Shown here piece by piece: positions 1 through 11,725 of a stretch of 64,000 nucleotides of DNA. Both the position numbers and the translations under genes were made by a program. Below the pieces are notes generated by a model. It was not told where the DNA came from, searched no databases, and worked only from the letters and a program-made list of their open reading frames with translations. Source of the DNA: Anastrepha obliqua (lineage: Eukaryota; Arthropoda; Insecta; Diptera; Tephritidae); contig NC_072893.1 in the NCBI RefSeq assembly GCF_027943255.1, positions 23,954,001 through 24,018,000 of the forward strand, given 5' to 3'. Positions within the stretch are counted from its first letter, which is position 1. Each line of letters opens with the position of its first letter.

Positions 1-1
1 G

Positions 2-292
2 GAGGCCACTCCGTTCTGTCCAAGCTGCAACAATGTAATAGAAAGCGCGGAGCACGTGTTCTTCTTCTGTGACCGTTTCAACGAAAAACGCCGAACGCTT
101 GAGTTAGTCTTGGGAGAACAGCTGAGCCCAGATAGCTTAATCAATAACAAGTGTGCATCAAATGACTGTTGGAACGCAGTTAAAAGTTTTGCAAAGAGGA
201 TAATGCTGCACCTGCAACGCGCAGGGTGGCAGCGCAAAACGCAGAGAAAAACAAATCAGTCCATGATAGGAGGTAGACTGTCTACGAACTGA
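2..292 (+). pseudogene. LINE (R1/jockey-like) pol C-terminal fragment with CCHC knuckle
   Basis: This is the C-terminal end of a non-LTR retrotransposon polyprotein, entered mid-gene at the window edge. The frame opening at base 2 reads FCPSCNNVIESAEHVFFFC, a CX2CX8HX4C knuckle of the type that follows the reverse transcriptase (and RNase H, if present) in R1, I and jockey-like elements. The downstream stretch (WNAVKSFAKRIMLHLQRAGW) also fits a LINE C-terminus. The frame ends at a TGA near base 290. No RT domain lies in the window, so the clade is uncertain. It is relatively undamaged, with no stop in about 95 codons. Confidence 0.7.
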
Positions 293-429
293 CGACAAAT
301 CACAGACGCTCACGACGACATAAGATGGTATAATATTACCGCAACATCTTCTTTACTGCAGATCCAAAAGTAGCCTCGATAGCCTATAGCATGAAGCTAA
401 CTACAAATATGGTGGTCCCAGACATGGGT

Positions 430-805
430 AAATAGTATTGGTCCATTTAATGGACACCGTTCTGGACCTTCCCGAAGTAATGCCATGCATACAAAATGGG
501 AATTGCAAACAATAATAGCTCCATATTTTGCAATGAACTGGAAGAGAAGGAAACGCTATGTTCTTGCTCTGTATTAGCAGGAACCCGAATGAGATGTTTA
601 GGAGCTCTACAATATGAGAAGTTAGAATGTCTCACAGGATTAGAGCTTTAGAGCTTACTTAGATTCGCAAAAGACGCAGGCTTATTAGAAGAAGCCTACT
701 ACAAGGAAATGTAAGGGTTATGCTCAATCTGGTATCACTAAGGACCAATAGGCTCATGTAATGGCTTTCAGCCAGCCAGGTCAACAAAACCTAACCTAGG
801 GGGGA
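430..805 (+). pseudogene. LINE 3'-end remnant
   Basis: A decayed LINE C-terminus in shifting frames: near 540-710 one frame reads ELEEKETLCSCSVLAG, then GLELWSLLRFAKDAG with a stop at the W position, then LLEEAYYKEM before a stop. This resembles the end of LINE pol proteins (knuckle, then an LLRF segment). The 3' part (about 715-805) resembles the 3' UTR after the LINE C-terminus at 29.9-30.1k (GGTATCACAA-type phrase). It is a different family from the fragment at the window start. Confidence 0.5.
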
Positions 806-1199
806 GCTTTAGTTTTGGCCAATACTGTACATAGGCGTTTTCTTTTAAATTTAACCAAATTTATCTTTTGTGTGCATGTAAAAAAATGAAATTTTTCAAA
901 ACAAGAAATGCTGAAACAAAAAAATGTTTAAAATTTTGCAAATCAAAAAATGTGCTTATTTTATCCTCTGCTTTGAAAGCAAACCATTTGTATTCGGAAA
1001 TATTTAGAGAAATATTGCCGAGATATTGCCATTTTTTGGCTATAAGCAGTGCAATTCCACTTGAATATTATTTTTTTTCTCGTCTGTTTTGTGTAAAGGA
1101 ATCTTTATCAGGTAACACGGAATCGGTTTTTGAGTTTTTTTTTAATATTTTTTTTTTTTTTTGTAAATAAACGGCAATAAAAAGTACAATAATTTTGTA

Positions 1200-2450
1200 A
1201 ATAATTTTTACAATTTCATATCAATAAAAAAATAGATTAATTTTAAATTTTACAATGCATATACTTATATAGAACACTGTTCAACACCATTTTTGGAACA
1301 GAAAGGCGACCAAATAGTAATTTAAGTGAATTTGTTGAACTGTGTAATTTTTATTATTATTATTAAAATAATTTAATGATAAATCTTACAAATTTTACAA
1401 AAAAAAAGAAAATAATTTGATTAAAAATTTTAAAAATTCACTCCAATAAAAAAAATTAATTATAAATTTTACAAAAAAAAAGGAAAATAATTTAATTATA
1501 AATTTCACAAACTCACATTAATAAGAAAATAATTTAATTGACAATTTTAAAAATTCACACCAGTAAGAAAATAAATTAATTATAAATTTTACAAACTTTA
1601 CGAAAAAAAAGAAAATAATTTAATTGAAAATTTTAAAAATTCCCACCAGTAAGAAAATAATTTAATTATAAATTTATAATTTAATTAAAAATTTTACAAA
1701 TCCCTCCAATAAAAAAAATTAATTATAAATTTTACAAAAAATAAAATAATTTAATTACAAATTTTAAAAATTCACACCAGTAAGAAAATAATTTAATTAT
1801 ATTACAAATTTTACACATTCACACCAATAAGAAAATAATTTAATAGAAAATTTTCAAAATTCACACCAATAACAAATAATTGAATTGAAAATTTTACAAA
1901 TTCACACCAGTAAGAAAATAATTGATTTATAAATTTTACAAATTTTACAAAAAAAAGAAAATAATTTAATTAAAATTTTTAAAAATTCACACCAATAAGA
2001 AAAAAATTTAATTATAAATTTTACAAATTAAAAAAAAAATTAATCACAAATTTTACAAATTCACACCAATAAGAAAATAATTTTAATTTTACAAATTTTA
2101 CAAAAAAAAAATAATTTCATTAAAAATTAAACAAATTTTACAAAAAAAAATGAAAATAATTTAATTATAAATTTCACAAATTCACACCAATAAGAAAATA
2201 ATTAATAATTTTACAAATTTTACAAAAAAAGAAAATAATTTAATTAAAAATTTTACAAATTTTACAAAAGAAAATAATTTAATTATAAATTTCACAAATT
2301 CACATCAATAAGAAAATAATTTAATTAAAATTTTACAAATTCACTCCAATAAGAAAATAATTAATTTGAATATTTCACAAATTCACACCAATAAGAAAAT
2401 AATGTAATTATAATTTTTTAAATATTTTTAAATAATTAATTTAATTCATT
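1200..2450. repeat. Degenerate AT-rich tandem array
   Basis: About 25 imperfect units of roughly 35-60 bp follow one another. Each contains variants of AATTTTACAAATTCACACC, then AATAAGAAAATAATTTAATT. Unit length varies because of poly-A slippage (runs of 6-9 A) and partial units. The only G/C-containing part of the unit, TTCACACCAATAAG, marks each repeat clearly. No coding potential is seen; the 100-codon open frame just upstream (868-1170) is low-complexity. Confidence 0.85.
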
Positions 2451-3650
2451 AATATAATTTGTTCTATATAATACAAGAAATTTTCGATTTTGTTATTTCA
2501 ATTATTGCAAGGCTGCACATTACGATTCAACCTCACGGAAATGCAAATTCGGTTTGTGCCTTAATTTTCGTCCATTCAATTGAAAAACAAATAAAGCATC
2601 GCAAGAAAATTTAAGGGAATGCAGCGAAGTATTTTTAATAAATATTTATTTTCTATGCATTTTCTCAATTCAAACAACGCGGCACTACATTAAGCTGAAC
2701 ATTATTTAATAAACGACTGTCGCTTGAGTAAAAACAAATATCTAATCGATTCAGTTATGCGCGCTGAATATCTACAATGCGTCGCCCATAGTTTCAGTCA
2801 CAATTTTCGCCTATCCGCTTGCTAATCGATTGCATTTACCCGCTTTAGTGCAATTCAATTAATTTTTCACATCATGACATACACACACATATGTACATAT
2901 GTATGCGTGTGGAATCTTTTCTAGGTATAATAATTTACGACTTTCATACGAAAGCAATCAATAATGCGTTGACGAGATGCGCAACTGCGTCACTACTACA
3001 TAGATAAACGTTGCAGTTGCTCTAAAAGTTTTCTTTTTTATTGAACATTTTATTAAGAATTTGATTTTCGTTTTCTTGTGGCTTTTTTTTGTTTGTTTTT
3101 TGCTTAGCTTTTTCAATGGCGTCGCGCCTTGACTTTGATTCGCCTAAATCTTGGTACAGAAATGGACGGGTTAAACTACGTACACTTCGAAATAGTTAAG
3201 TAAATTTTATAATAATATATTTATATATATTTTTTTTATTAATTATTATTTCTTTGCTTAGAACTAATGTCACACAGTGAGAGAGCAAATGTTTTTTTTA
3301 TGTTTTTTTATAGTTAAAAGAGGTAGAGTTTTCAAATTAAATAGTTATTTCTAAAAATAAAATAAATAAAGTACACAACGATTACATAATAATAATTATT
3401 ATTATTTTTGTTTTCTTTTTTTTTTTTCTTTTTTTATTCGATGATCTTTCTAAGGCCTTGCAAATTAAATCAACATATCGCCAATTTTCACTACATTTTA
3501 ACTACAGTTGCAGGTTTTAGCAAATTAATTAGGTATATAATATTTGAAATGAGGTATACAAATTCTACAATCTGTATCAGAAAAAGAGAACCTTTTTTTT
3601 CGTGTAACTTCAAGTTATATTTCGTTCTGCTTTTTGTTGCGTAAAAGTCC
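2451..3650. other. Non-coding AT-rich stretch, no feature recognised
   Basis: Contains poly-T and TA-rich simple sequence and a TGTA/CATA simple run near 2880-2910. No exon, RNA gene or mobile element could be recognised on either strand. Confidence 0.5.
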
Positions 3651-4860
3651 CATTCAAGGGCTACGATGCCAGTGCTAACTCAGGTTAGTGTCGTTCGAAA
3701 CTTTCTCGTAAACGCAACCAAACAAAAATGAATGAGAAGTACACGAAACGTTTCGAGGCGATATTATTATGTACGCGATCGAAAGGGCCGAAATTATCTC
3801 ACGCTGCAAAAGTGTTTAAAAGATCAAAAAAGTTTGTTGTGATGTGGGATCAGCGGTATAGGTAGGTAGGTGAGATGGTTGAAGGCCAGTCTGGCACTCC
3901 TCAAGTAGCCCTACAGCGCCGTTTTGATACCATTATGAGACCGCCAACAGGCAGATATCTATAGCCAACCAGAGCTGTTGATATAATGGAGGAGATTGAT
4001 TGGATTTAGATTGGCGCACTGCTTCAGGCTGTCGAAGAATGGAGCACCTTAATCGGAGCAGTGACCTTAATCGTCTAGCCGCGAAACCCAAACATTTACA
4101 AAGAAAGTGCTCTACAGTCTCCTTCTTTGAAAGGCCCTCACAGCTTTTGCAATGGGGGTTAAATGTTTACTCTAGCAGTGACCGGTAAACAGAGCTACGT
4201 GTTAGGAAATTGAATGGCGAGGAGTTTAAAGGACTTTCTGAGTCCTTCGTATAAGGTCCATCAGCGGTATAAAGTGTACAAACATGTTGCTGACTTTTCC
4301 GAGCGTGGCTTGAAATGAGTGACGACAAAAAAGCAACTTTTTAAGTGCGACCCTTCTTTGTGACTACGCCAAGCACGATCAGTTCTTGCTAAAAAAGGAA
4401 TACATGTGAGTATCAATACCATCGAACGTCGACTGAAAAAGGCGAGCATATTCTACCGTCCCACATCATCAAAACCACTGCTCTCAGAAAAACACATTGA
4501 GCAACAACAAAACAAGGAAATGGCGTCACAGTAATGGACTGGCCTTCCCAGTCCCCAGACGCTAACTCATTGAACATGTGTGAGGAACTATGAAAACGCA
4601 TTTTGCCGGAAGGCGAGTCCATGATTTAAAGCAACTCTTGCGTCACGTTCGCAAAATCTGGTGCTCTTTGTCGACGAGCTACGCAGAAAAGCTGGTTCAA
4701 AGCATGCCGAGTAGTTGTCGGGCTATACTCGACAACGATGGAGACTACACAGCTTATTGAGTAAGTGCGACTCGTAGTACATACTTTCATGTAAAAAAAA
4801 ATTTAAATACATATTTTTTATACTTCATGAATAATCGCGGTTCCTTTTTTCTGACACAGA
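3650..4860 (+). pseudogene. Tc1-like transposase pseudogene, split by a LINE
   Basis: Starting at an ATG at 3728, the reading is MNEKYTKRFEAILLC, followed by KLSHAAKVFKRSKKFV (a helix-turn-helix of the Tc1 type) up to 3860. There a LINE fragment interrupts it. The frame resumes at about 4261 with VYKHVADFSERG, then INTIERRLKKA. The DDE end reads TGLPSPQTL where WPSQSPDANPIE would be expected, followed by AYAEKL-like residues. Stops and frameshifts make it inactive. The closest type is the Tc3/Tc1 group of IS630-Tc1-mariner; the exact family is not known. Confidence 0.65.
3861..4259 (-). mobile_element. 5'-truncated LINE with exact 12-bp target duplication
   Basis: A short minus-strand LINE 3' end lies inside the Tc1-like pseudogene. 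Its 3' terminus (plus-strand left) is a CTACC-type tandem tail, seen as GGTAGGTAGGTGAG. It is flanked on both sides by ATCAGCGGTATA (3849-3860 and 4260-4271). The interrupted transposase frame continues after the second copy, which confirms the event. The same LINE 3' end occurs on the plus strand at 6.3-6.48k, ending CACCTACCTACC. Confidence 0.85.
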
Positions 4861-5059
4861 CTGTAGATATTAGGTTATTTTATTAAAATATAACTATGAG
4901 GAAAATTGTAGCATTTATTGTTATTTATTGGCTCACTATCTTCGAAGCAGGCAGGCAAATGTACTTGCAGGTGTCAGGCAGGCCGATCGCATTCGATGGT
5001 TTGAAGCATAAAAAATTAGCGGTCGGCAAACCCTCAACTAAATCTCATAGGAACATCTT

Positions 5060-5620
5060 TATTGAAAATTAAATAGCATTTAAAGGAATAGCAATGCTAT
5101 GACATTTCCACGACATTCGGTTCTTCGTTACCCGAACCACCCGCATTTATGTCCAGCCAAAGACTATCACTTCAGCAGCATTTCCTCAAAAATGTATAGG
5201 GAATATTTTATACTGTTAAAACAACTCACATTGTGTGTAAAAATGTATGTACTTAGAACCAGTCTAAAGGACACTTTAAACGCATTTCCATGGCAACCGG
5301 TTCTATGTTACCGGAATAACTCGGTATTTTCCCGACCAAGCGCTGCCGCCCAGTAAATTAACCCTTTCTAGTTCACCGTACCCTGCACTTTAAAACTACT
5401 GAACGCAGGATAAGTACCGCGTGGAGGTGAATTGGGCGCCTGAGACAAGCCAAACTTTTTAAATACCCCTTTGATCATTCTCACGACAGTCGATTCTATG
5501 TTACCGGAATGACCCGTATTAATATTCGGCCAAGGACTGTCACTCCAGTAACAATACCCCTTTGGTAGGGACGAGAGATTAATTTACCACTCATAAACGA
5601 CTGCGTTCAAGACTGCATCG
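5060..5620 (+). repeat. Three partial copies of a dispersed interspersed repeat
   Basis: A unit recurs near 5100-5220, 5285-5345 and 5480-5570. It has a conserved start (CGGTTCTATGTTACCGGAAT), a self-complementary middle (CCGGATTTATATCCGG in the best copies), then GGCCAAGGACTGTCACTTCA and an AACAAC-type tail. Other copies are at 7620-7700 (-), 20300-20370 continuing at 22047-22115 (+), and 44905-45020 (+). It may be the 3' end of a LINE or a short retroelement; no protein is encoded here. Confidence 0.6.
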
Positions 5621-5779
5621 AACGCATCCGTTTATTGAAACAGAATGCCGTCTATGACTGGAGGTCGACGAGACGTCTCAACACATTTTACTAAAATCTC
5701 CAGCCCTAGCACTTTTAAGATAAATATTTTCTAAGAAAATCATAACTGATTCAATGCGTGTTAATATTTTTCCCGATGG

Positions 5780-6480
5780 TCAAGCCGTCATTAAGACTCT
5801 GACGCGCCATGACGCAGATCCCAACTAGTTAACTCCTGCAAGGAGGAGATCAAATCTCTTGGGTGTGCAGGTAACATATCTCTGATCTGTGTTCCAGGAC
5901 ATAGGAACGTAGAGGGAAATGGAGTTGCTGATGAGCTTCCCAGGAAAGGGACTGAATTGGTATCAGAGACCTTCTACCCGGTCATCGGGGTCGCCCTGAC
6001 TGTTGTTAAAGGGGAATTGCACAACTTATTTCTCAGGAAAGCGCAGAAAATATGTAGCTCTATTTCTTCATGTGCTATTTCGAAAACCCTTTGGCCCGAG
6101 TACAATAGACGGAGGACTCAGAAAGTGCTGCGCACTCCACGCCATTCAATTTCCATATTCATAGCTGTGTTTACTTTTACCGGTCATTGGACGGACCGGA
6201 AAGCTGGGTTTACCGTTTAACCCCAATTGCAGAAGCTGTGAGAATCTTTCAGAGTAGAAGACTGTAAATGTCTGGCTTTGGTAGCTTGACGATTAAGGTC
6301 ACTGGGTGCTCCTTTCTTCGTCAGCCAGGGGCAGTGCGCCACCCTAAGTCCCATCAATCTTCTCCATTACAACAGCTCTGGCTGACTGTAGGTATCTGCC
6401 TGTTGGAGGGTGCGCTTTAATGCTACTTTTGGAGTGCCAGAGTGGTACTTCCACTAATTCACCTACCTACCTAAGTATGC
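5780..6480 (+). pseudogene. LINE RNase H/C-terminal and 3'-UTR remnant
   Basis: Reads ICVPGHRNVEGNGVADEL, the last catalytic motif of a LINE-encoded RNase H. Degraded C-terminal sequence follows (VFTFTGHWT, then LRSLGAPFFV in another frame). The end, CACCTACCTACCTAAG, is the same as the LINE inserted at 3861-4259, so the two are one family. Several frameshifts and stops are visible. Confidence 0.65.
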
Positions 6481-6737
6481 GATAGTCTGGAACCTGTAGT
6501 CCTCGTAAAGCAATTTGAAGGTGCCTAGGTTATTTGAGATTAGAATCACGATATCTGTGACACCCATTATTTTAGATATGTTACCATCTACCGCTAAAGC
6601 CATGATTAATTCATGCACCACACACACCTAACAACTCCCATTTGGCACTGGGTGGGCTGTAATCTACTAAACTATTGGTTTATACTCACGGGACATCTTC
6701 TGACGGAGTTAAAATGGACCTGATGAAAGGTAAAGCA

Positions 6738-6940
6738 TGGAGCCGCCGTAGCCAAATGGGTTGGTGAGTGATTACCATTCGGAGTTCGGAGAACGTAGAA
6801 ACACCAAAATAATGGCGGTCCCCCCTCAGCAGGCAACGGCAAACCTCAGAGTATCTTCGTCCGCTCATCCCTACACATTTCTTAGTGGGCGGAACCCTGA
6901 GCGCCGTCACAGAGCCAACAATATCGAATGTCAAAGTTGG
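6738..6940 (+). repeat. tRNA-derived SINE copy
   Basis: Starts with a tRNA-like head (GAGCCGCCGTAGCCAAATGG, box A region) followed by GATTACCATTCGGAGTTC. The box B region is damaged (GTAGAAACACC instead of GTAGGTTCGAAAC). The body continues CCCCTCAGCAGGCAACGGCA and AACCTCAGAGTA, then loses similarity near 6940. Confidence 0.75.
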
Positions 6941-6944
6941 GCTA

Positions 6945-7090
6945 CTTAAATGCTCGCACCCTTCAGACGATTCAGCAAAATTTCTGGGAGCGGTGGCAAG
7001 CTGAATATATCAAGGAGAGATATTGAAGAGCCAGTCTTATTTCAGCGTTTTCGGCAAATAGACTCCCTCATATCACTGAACCATTTTAGA
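6945..7090 (+). pseudogene. Possible BEL/Pao integrase C-terminal scrap
   Basis: One frame reads RTFQTIQQNFWERWQAEYIK, resembling the FW.RW..EYL signature near the end of BEL/Pao polyproteins. The rest is too damaged to confirm. A chance match cannot be excluded. Confidence 0.35.
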
Positions 7091-7649
7091 AGCAGTTAGA
7101 AGGCAAGGCTGTTGCCTTTAGAGCACCTATCAGATACTCAACCTCTGCGTACACACCTACATAGCCCACAACGTAGGACATGGCCTTAATTGGCCAAGTT
7201 ATAACTGACAAATTTTGTAATTAAACAATAAATGAACCTGCATTTATAGTTTGAAATAAGCGCTCCAGTATATAAATATTTTATACTAATCTTAAAAATA
7301 TTAAGAATATTAAATAAAATCATAAAAAACAGAGTCCAAACAGTGATTTCCTATCGAACAAAAGTGTAAAACTAAAAATGTAATCTGGCGCACAACTAGA
7401 ATTTCTGGGAATGATGTGCGATTATTTGAGTGTTCATTATAGATAAAAAACATAAAAAGTAAATTTCAATAAGAGCCGACTTGAGAATTTTATTTATTGA
7501 GAATTTAGTTTACTTTCTTTTTGAGGGTCCCAACTAAAAATAGCTACTTGACTATTTCTTAAAGAAGCACGGAAACAATTATGTTGTTGTTTATTGTTGT
7601 TCAGCAGCAGAAATATTCCCCATACATAAACGGGAATGACGCTAGAGTG

Positions 7650-8365
7650 ACAGTCCTTGGCCGGATATAAATCCGGGCCGTTCCGGTAATGTAGAACCGA
7701 CTGCCGACTTGTACCAACTGAAGGAGCTCCCCATCAAGCTCAAATTCAGGCTTCCGGACCACTATAGTGTTTTCCAAGTGGAGGTAACCGCAATTACGGA
7801 AGCAGTGGATTGGTTGCTTACTTCGATAAAGAAGTAAATACTTACTCCGATAGCCAAGCGGCAATTGGGGCCTTGGGCTTGTTGTTTGTGCGTTCAAGAT
7901 TCAAGTCGGGGAATGTCTGGCTTCTCTCTCGATTGCATCCGAATACTTCGATATCAGGCTCATTTGGGTTCCCGGTCACAGCGGCATAGAGGGAAACTGC
8001 TGAGCTGATGAGCTGGCTTCACAGGGAACTTTGGAGACGGTTTCGTCGCGAAATGAGAGGATTGGGGTTCCCTTAAGAGCCTGTGGTCTGGTCCTGGAAA
8101 GTTGGGCCTCGAATCAACTCGGCAAGTGCTGAGCTAGTGCACAAGCGGGCAAGGTCGGGAGATTCTTCTGGCAACGAGTAGATCGGGGACGCTCGAGAGA
8201 ACTCCTAAGGCTGACAAAGCCCCAGCTCTCGAATTTGGTGGGTATCTTTACCATGCGTCAGCCACCATCGGCGTCGTTCTCTTTATGCTTTCCCCTGTAT
8301 GGCACGAACGAATTTTTGAATATTTGTCCAAGTGGGCCCCACGCTAGGGCAGCCATTTAACCTAA
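7650..8365 (+). pseudogene. LINE RNase H domain and 3' end, plus copy
   Basis: Reads ELPIKLKFRLPDHYSVFQVE, then a frame with YSDSQAAIGALG, then IWVPGHSGIEGN with a TGA where the Cys/Glu region should continue. These are the RNase H motifs of a LINE with a C-terminal RNase H (I/Loa/R1 group). The 3' end near 8330-8365 (GGGCAGCCATTTAACC) matches the reverse fragment at 20215-20290. It lies tail-to-tail with a minus-strand copy of the same family that starts right after it. Confidence 0.75.
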
Positions 8366-9140
8366 ACTAACCGACTGGAGCGACTTGTATTTCCCAATAG
8401 ATCCCTCGAGCGCCTCCAATCAACTCGTGGCCAGAAAGATTTCGCGACCTTACAACTTTGTCTACTTGTCCAGCGTTCGCTGAGTTGACATGAAGCCCAT
8501 ATTTCCAAGAGCAGACTGTAGGTAGTCAACCTCTAATTTCGCGGCAACTACCTCACAGGTCCCCTGCCTAGCTATCTCGTTTCCTGCAATGTCGCTATGA
8601 CCAGCTACTCAGATGAGCCTTACACCGAAGAATTCGGATGCAATCGAAAGTGAAGCCAGTTTCGACTGCACCATCATCGAACCCAGAGCTCTTATTGCCG
8701 CTTCGCTATCGGAGTAGATATTTACCTCCTGACAGTTATTACTCAAGTGAGCAGCAGTTGCTTCTTTAATTGCCGCTGCCTGGAACACACTACAGTGGTC
8801 CGGTAACCTGAACTTGAAATTAATAGGGAGCTCCTTCCAGAATACTTCTCCTCCAATACCTCCATCCGATTTCGAGCCATCCGTGAACAGATTCACCAGA
8901 CCTTGCCTCCTAATACTGCACCCCGTCCACTCTTCCTTGAAAGAAAAGTGAGTGGAGAATGTACCGCCCGGATTAAGCAGGGATGCGCCTTGACCAGTCG
9001 CCAAAGGGATGAACCCAAAGTTTCTAAGAATCTTTAGTGTACGTAATTGAGGGCAAGCTGAAATCCAAATCCAACTGTGAACTACTAAATCTTTTTTGGA
9101 AAGAATAAATAAATGAATATTGTCACATATTCGCACTCCT
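8366..9140 (-). pseudogene. LINE RNase H domain, minus copy
   Basis: A 175-codon open stretch (9136-8609) contains LVNLFTDGSKSDGGIGGEVF, LPDHCSVFQAAAIKEATAAH and VNIYSDSEAAIRALGS: the first three acidic motifs of LINE RNase H. The last motif and C-terminus follow in degraded form down to about 8366. The sequence is recognisably the same family as the plus copy next to it (shared KELPI.FKFRLPDH phrase). Confidence 0.75.
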
Positions 9141-9269
9141 ATTTAATCACAGTAGTCTAGTAACTGGTGCAGTTTTTTTTTAAATATGGAGTTCCGGTTG
9201 CAAAGGCAAAGAATAGTCATCTAGTCCGGACAGTGCTAGTTTACTGGGGCGCCAACCCTTGGTTGAGAA

Positions 9270-9565
9270 AAAACCGAGTCACTCCGGTAACGTAGAACTG
9301 ATTGCCATGGGTACGACTTCGTTATAGATACTGTAGCAGACTAAACTCCTACCTATCCAGAATTGACCGCGACATACCCAAGGCACTTCGCACAATATTA
9401 ACCACCTACTCACCTAACTCCTTTTCTCCCTTTGGACCCAGCCTGTCGAAACAGCATGTTTCATGGGTCTACCGCTAGAAGAGCTAGACGAAGACGACCG
9501 GTAACTACATTGCACTGACAGAGTTTGTGTAAGCTGCTACAACAATAACAACAATAATAATGTTT
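9270..9565 (+). pseudogene. LINE pol C-terminus and 3' tail (jockey-like)
   Basis: Reads SYLSRIDRDIP, then NHLFNCP-region debris and THLTP-like, SLWTQPVE-like and LEELDEDDR residues before a TAA. An AACAATAACAACAATAATAA tail follows. Matching residues (SYLSSIDLGI, NHLFTC) occur in the minus-strand copy at 63395-63700, so these are the same family. Damaged knuckle. Confidence 0.6.
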
Positions 9566-10236
9566 CGGTCTTTGTGTTGGCTTTATGTCGGTCAAGCAGT
9601 CTCACTCTAATGTGAGACCCGCAAAAGTGTATGGGGAATTTTTTATGATGTTAATTTTTAATTCTTCATCGAGAATTTTTTATACCGTTAATTTTCATAA
9701 AATTTCTAAGCCGTGTTTTAATCAAAGTTTGCACAAAAAAATAATCGCACAGTTCTAATCACACGTGATTTAATAAGTTTTGTTACTTTGTTGTCGACAG
9801 TTAATTTCTTGGTTTTAAATGCAATTCAAAGCATGCACGACATAAAGTTTCAATAATAATAATAAAAAAAAGGGGAAATACTGGGATTATTGCTTTTGTT
9901 GTAAACACTTGTTTCATCGATATAAAAAGAACCGTTAATCCATAACGTCAATAAATAATAATGACTTCGATTATTTCTTAACTACGAAAAAACAACAGAC
10001 CTGGTCACAATATATTAAATAACTATAATATTTAAATATAAAAAATAGTATGTAAGTATGTAAATGTGAAAATAAATAAATATTTGTAATTAAAAATATC
10101 ACTTTTCTTTCGTTTTTATCAACGATTTCAATAAATTAACTTAATTCATTAAGATGAACTTGCGACTGACTCTAGTCCCCTAAACGCTACTGTATATCAT
10201 AGCACATCTACACACACATACACACACTATGCATTT
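9566..10236 (-). other. 3' flank / probable 3' UTR of Hecw
   Basis: Non-coding AT-rich sequence downstream of the Hecw stop codon on the minus strand. It contains CA/TG dinucleotide runs near 10205-10230. No poly-A site was assigned with confidence, and no other gene is visible. Confidence 0.4.
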
Positions 10237-11633
10237 CTATTCTATGCCAAACGTATTCGTCTCTTCTACGGCCAACAGCAGCTTCTCATAGAGCAGCTCG
10301 GGTGTCGGATAAGGCGGTAAATCTAAGCGATTAAAGCAGGTGTGCGCACGCGGCAAAGCGTTCGGTTTGCCCCACTTTTCGATGCAGAAGCGTCGTGGTC
10401 CCGTTGAGCCACGCAGTGCCGAAAAGCCTTCATACGGTATACTCGAGGTGCCGGTGACGAATTGCAATAGACGCAAACGTTGCTCGTTGGTGAATTTCTC
10501 AATGACTTGCCAAAACCAAATGATCACCTGATGATTATCATGATAGCCCGAACGGTATTCGGTGTTCAGACGCCAATCGTTAATATCAATTTCCGCCGTA
10601 CCGGCAATCACCAACTCCAATTCGCGTGCATCAAAAACGGAAACAAGGCGCGCATCGACCACCTCATAAAAGCCACGCACCAACGATTCCGTTTGCTCTT
10701 GCACACCACGCTCCAAACGCCACTTAATCATGCGTTCCAAATATTCTTTTTTATTTTTCTCATTAACAATAATATTCTTACCGCCGGCTTTCAATTCACG
10801 CTCCACCACACGTCCCAACAACTCTTCGGTGACGCAAAACGTTAGACCAAGATCGATGCCGGTGCCGATGTCATTGTCACGTATCCACTGCAACGATTGA
10901 TGAAACTCATTGTCGAGCGATTCCAGATCACTCAGCGCGACGGGCAAACGCAGCAACGCCTTGTAAAATGGGCGTGTAAAGAAGGCATCCAATAGGTATT
11001 GATGTACGAGTGCCAAGCCCAATACACGGCCGCCGAACCGGAACCAATCGTGACAATTGTCCACAAATGCCGATAGCGGTGAAACTTGCACGGTGTACGT
11101 ATCATTTGCTGAATACTCAAATAGTCCATAGTAGGGGTTGAACAGCTCGCGCGAGAGCAGAAAGAAGAATTCTCTGTACGGTACGAGCAAAAGCATTTCA
11201 TGAGAATTGGGTGATTTTTTATATGCATTAGATATATTAAATACCTTGACGGGCCGCCATAATCCAAGCCCTCCTCAGTATCCCATAGAACAGCAAGACG
11301 TCCGCGCTGCAGATCTTTCTTATTGGCAGACATTATACGCCGGAAAGCATCCTCCAGCAGATGTGTGCGTCGAATGTGTAATCTGTGGTGAAGAATTAAG
11401 CAAATAAGTGTAAATAAAAACAAAACAGGTGGCAGAGTTCTTACTTCAATTTGTGTGGACCTTGTCCGTAACCTTTCGACTCCAGTTTGCGGTAGAATCC
11501 GCGCAATTTGGCTTCGAAATCACGCCGGAATGGTGGCGGGGCACGCTGTGGCATGCGAGAGTTGAGCACCGGAGAACCCTGTGGACTGCGTTCTTCAATA
11601 GGAACATAGCTCATAATCTCCTGTTCGAAAAGA
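10237..11633 (-). CDS. Hecw: Hecw, HECT-type E3 ubiquitin ligase (3' three exons)
   Basis: Transfers ubiquitin from an E2 to substrates through a HECT catalytic cysteine. The three exons join in frame: 11633-11445, 11382-11245 and 11173-10237 (stop TAG). Donors are GTAAGA and GTATTT; acceptors are TTTACAG, ACCACAG and CGTACAG. Introns are 62 and 71 bp, all in phase 2. The last ~420 residues are present: [61 protein letters not shown], then the whole HECT C-lobe with [20 protein letters not shown]. The catalytic Cys is encoded at 10338-10336, 32 residues before the end, with the usual TFG-x-E terminus. The order and wording match HECW1/2 (NEDL) rather than Nedd4 proteins. The N-terminal C2, HECW and WW exons must lie upstream (higher coordinates), and none was found in the next 52 kb, so the next intron is very long or the exons were missed. 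The reading frame is intact. Confidence 0.95.
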
Positions 11634-11725
11634 CTGTAAAGAGAGAAACGAAAAACGAACAAAAAATGAAAAGTTTGAGCTACGCATGAAAGTGATGTTA
11701 ATTAATTTAATAGTTAGATATACAT

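Noticed and set aside
868..1170. 100-codon plus-strand open frame rich in Phe and Lys
   Set aside because: Low-complexity T/A-rich sequence ending in a poly-T run; no domain.
1200..2450. CRISPR array
   Set aside because: Repeats vary in length and sequence, no spacers, no cas genes; a eukaryotic tandem repeat.
8609..9136. Host RNase H gene
   Set aside because: The motif spacing and surrounding LINE 3' sequence show that it is the RNase H of a non-LTR retrotransposon.
10340..10845. Plus-strand open frames opposite Hecw
   Set aside because: Antisense shadows of the conserved HECT exon.
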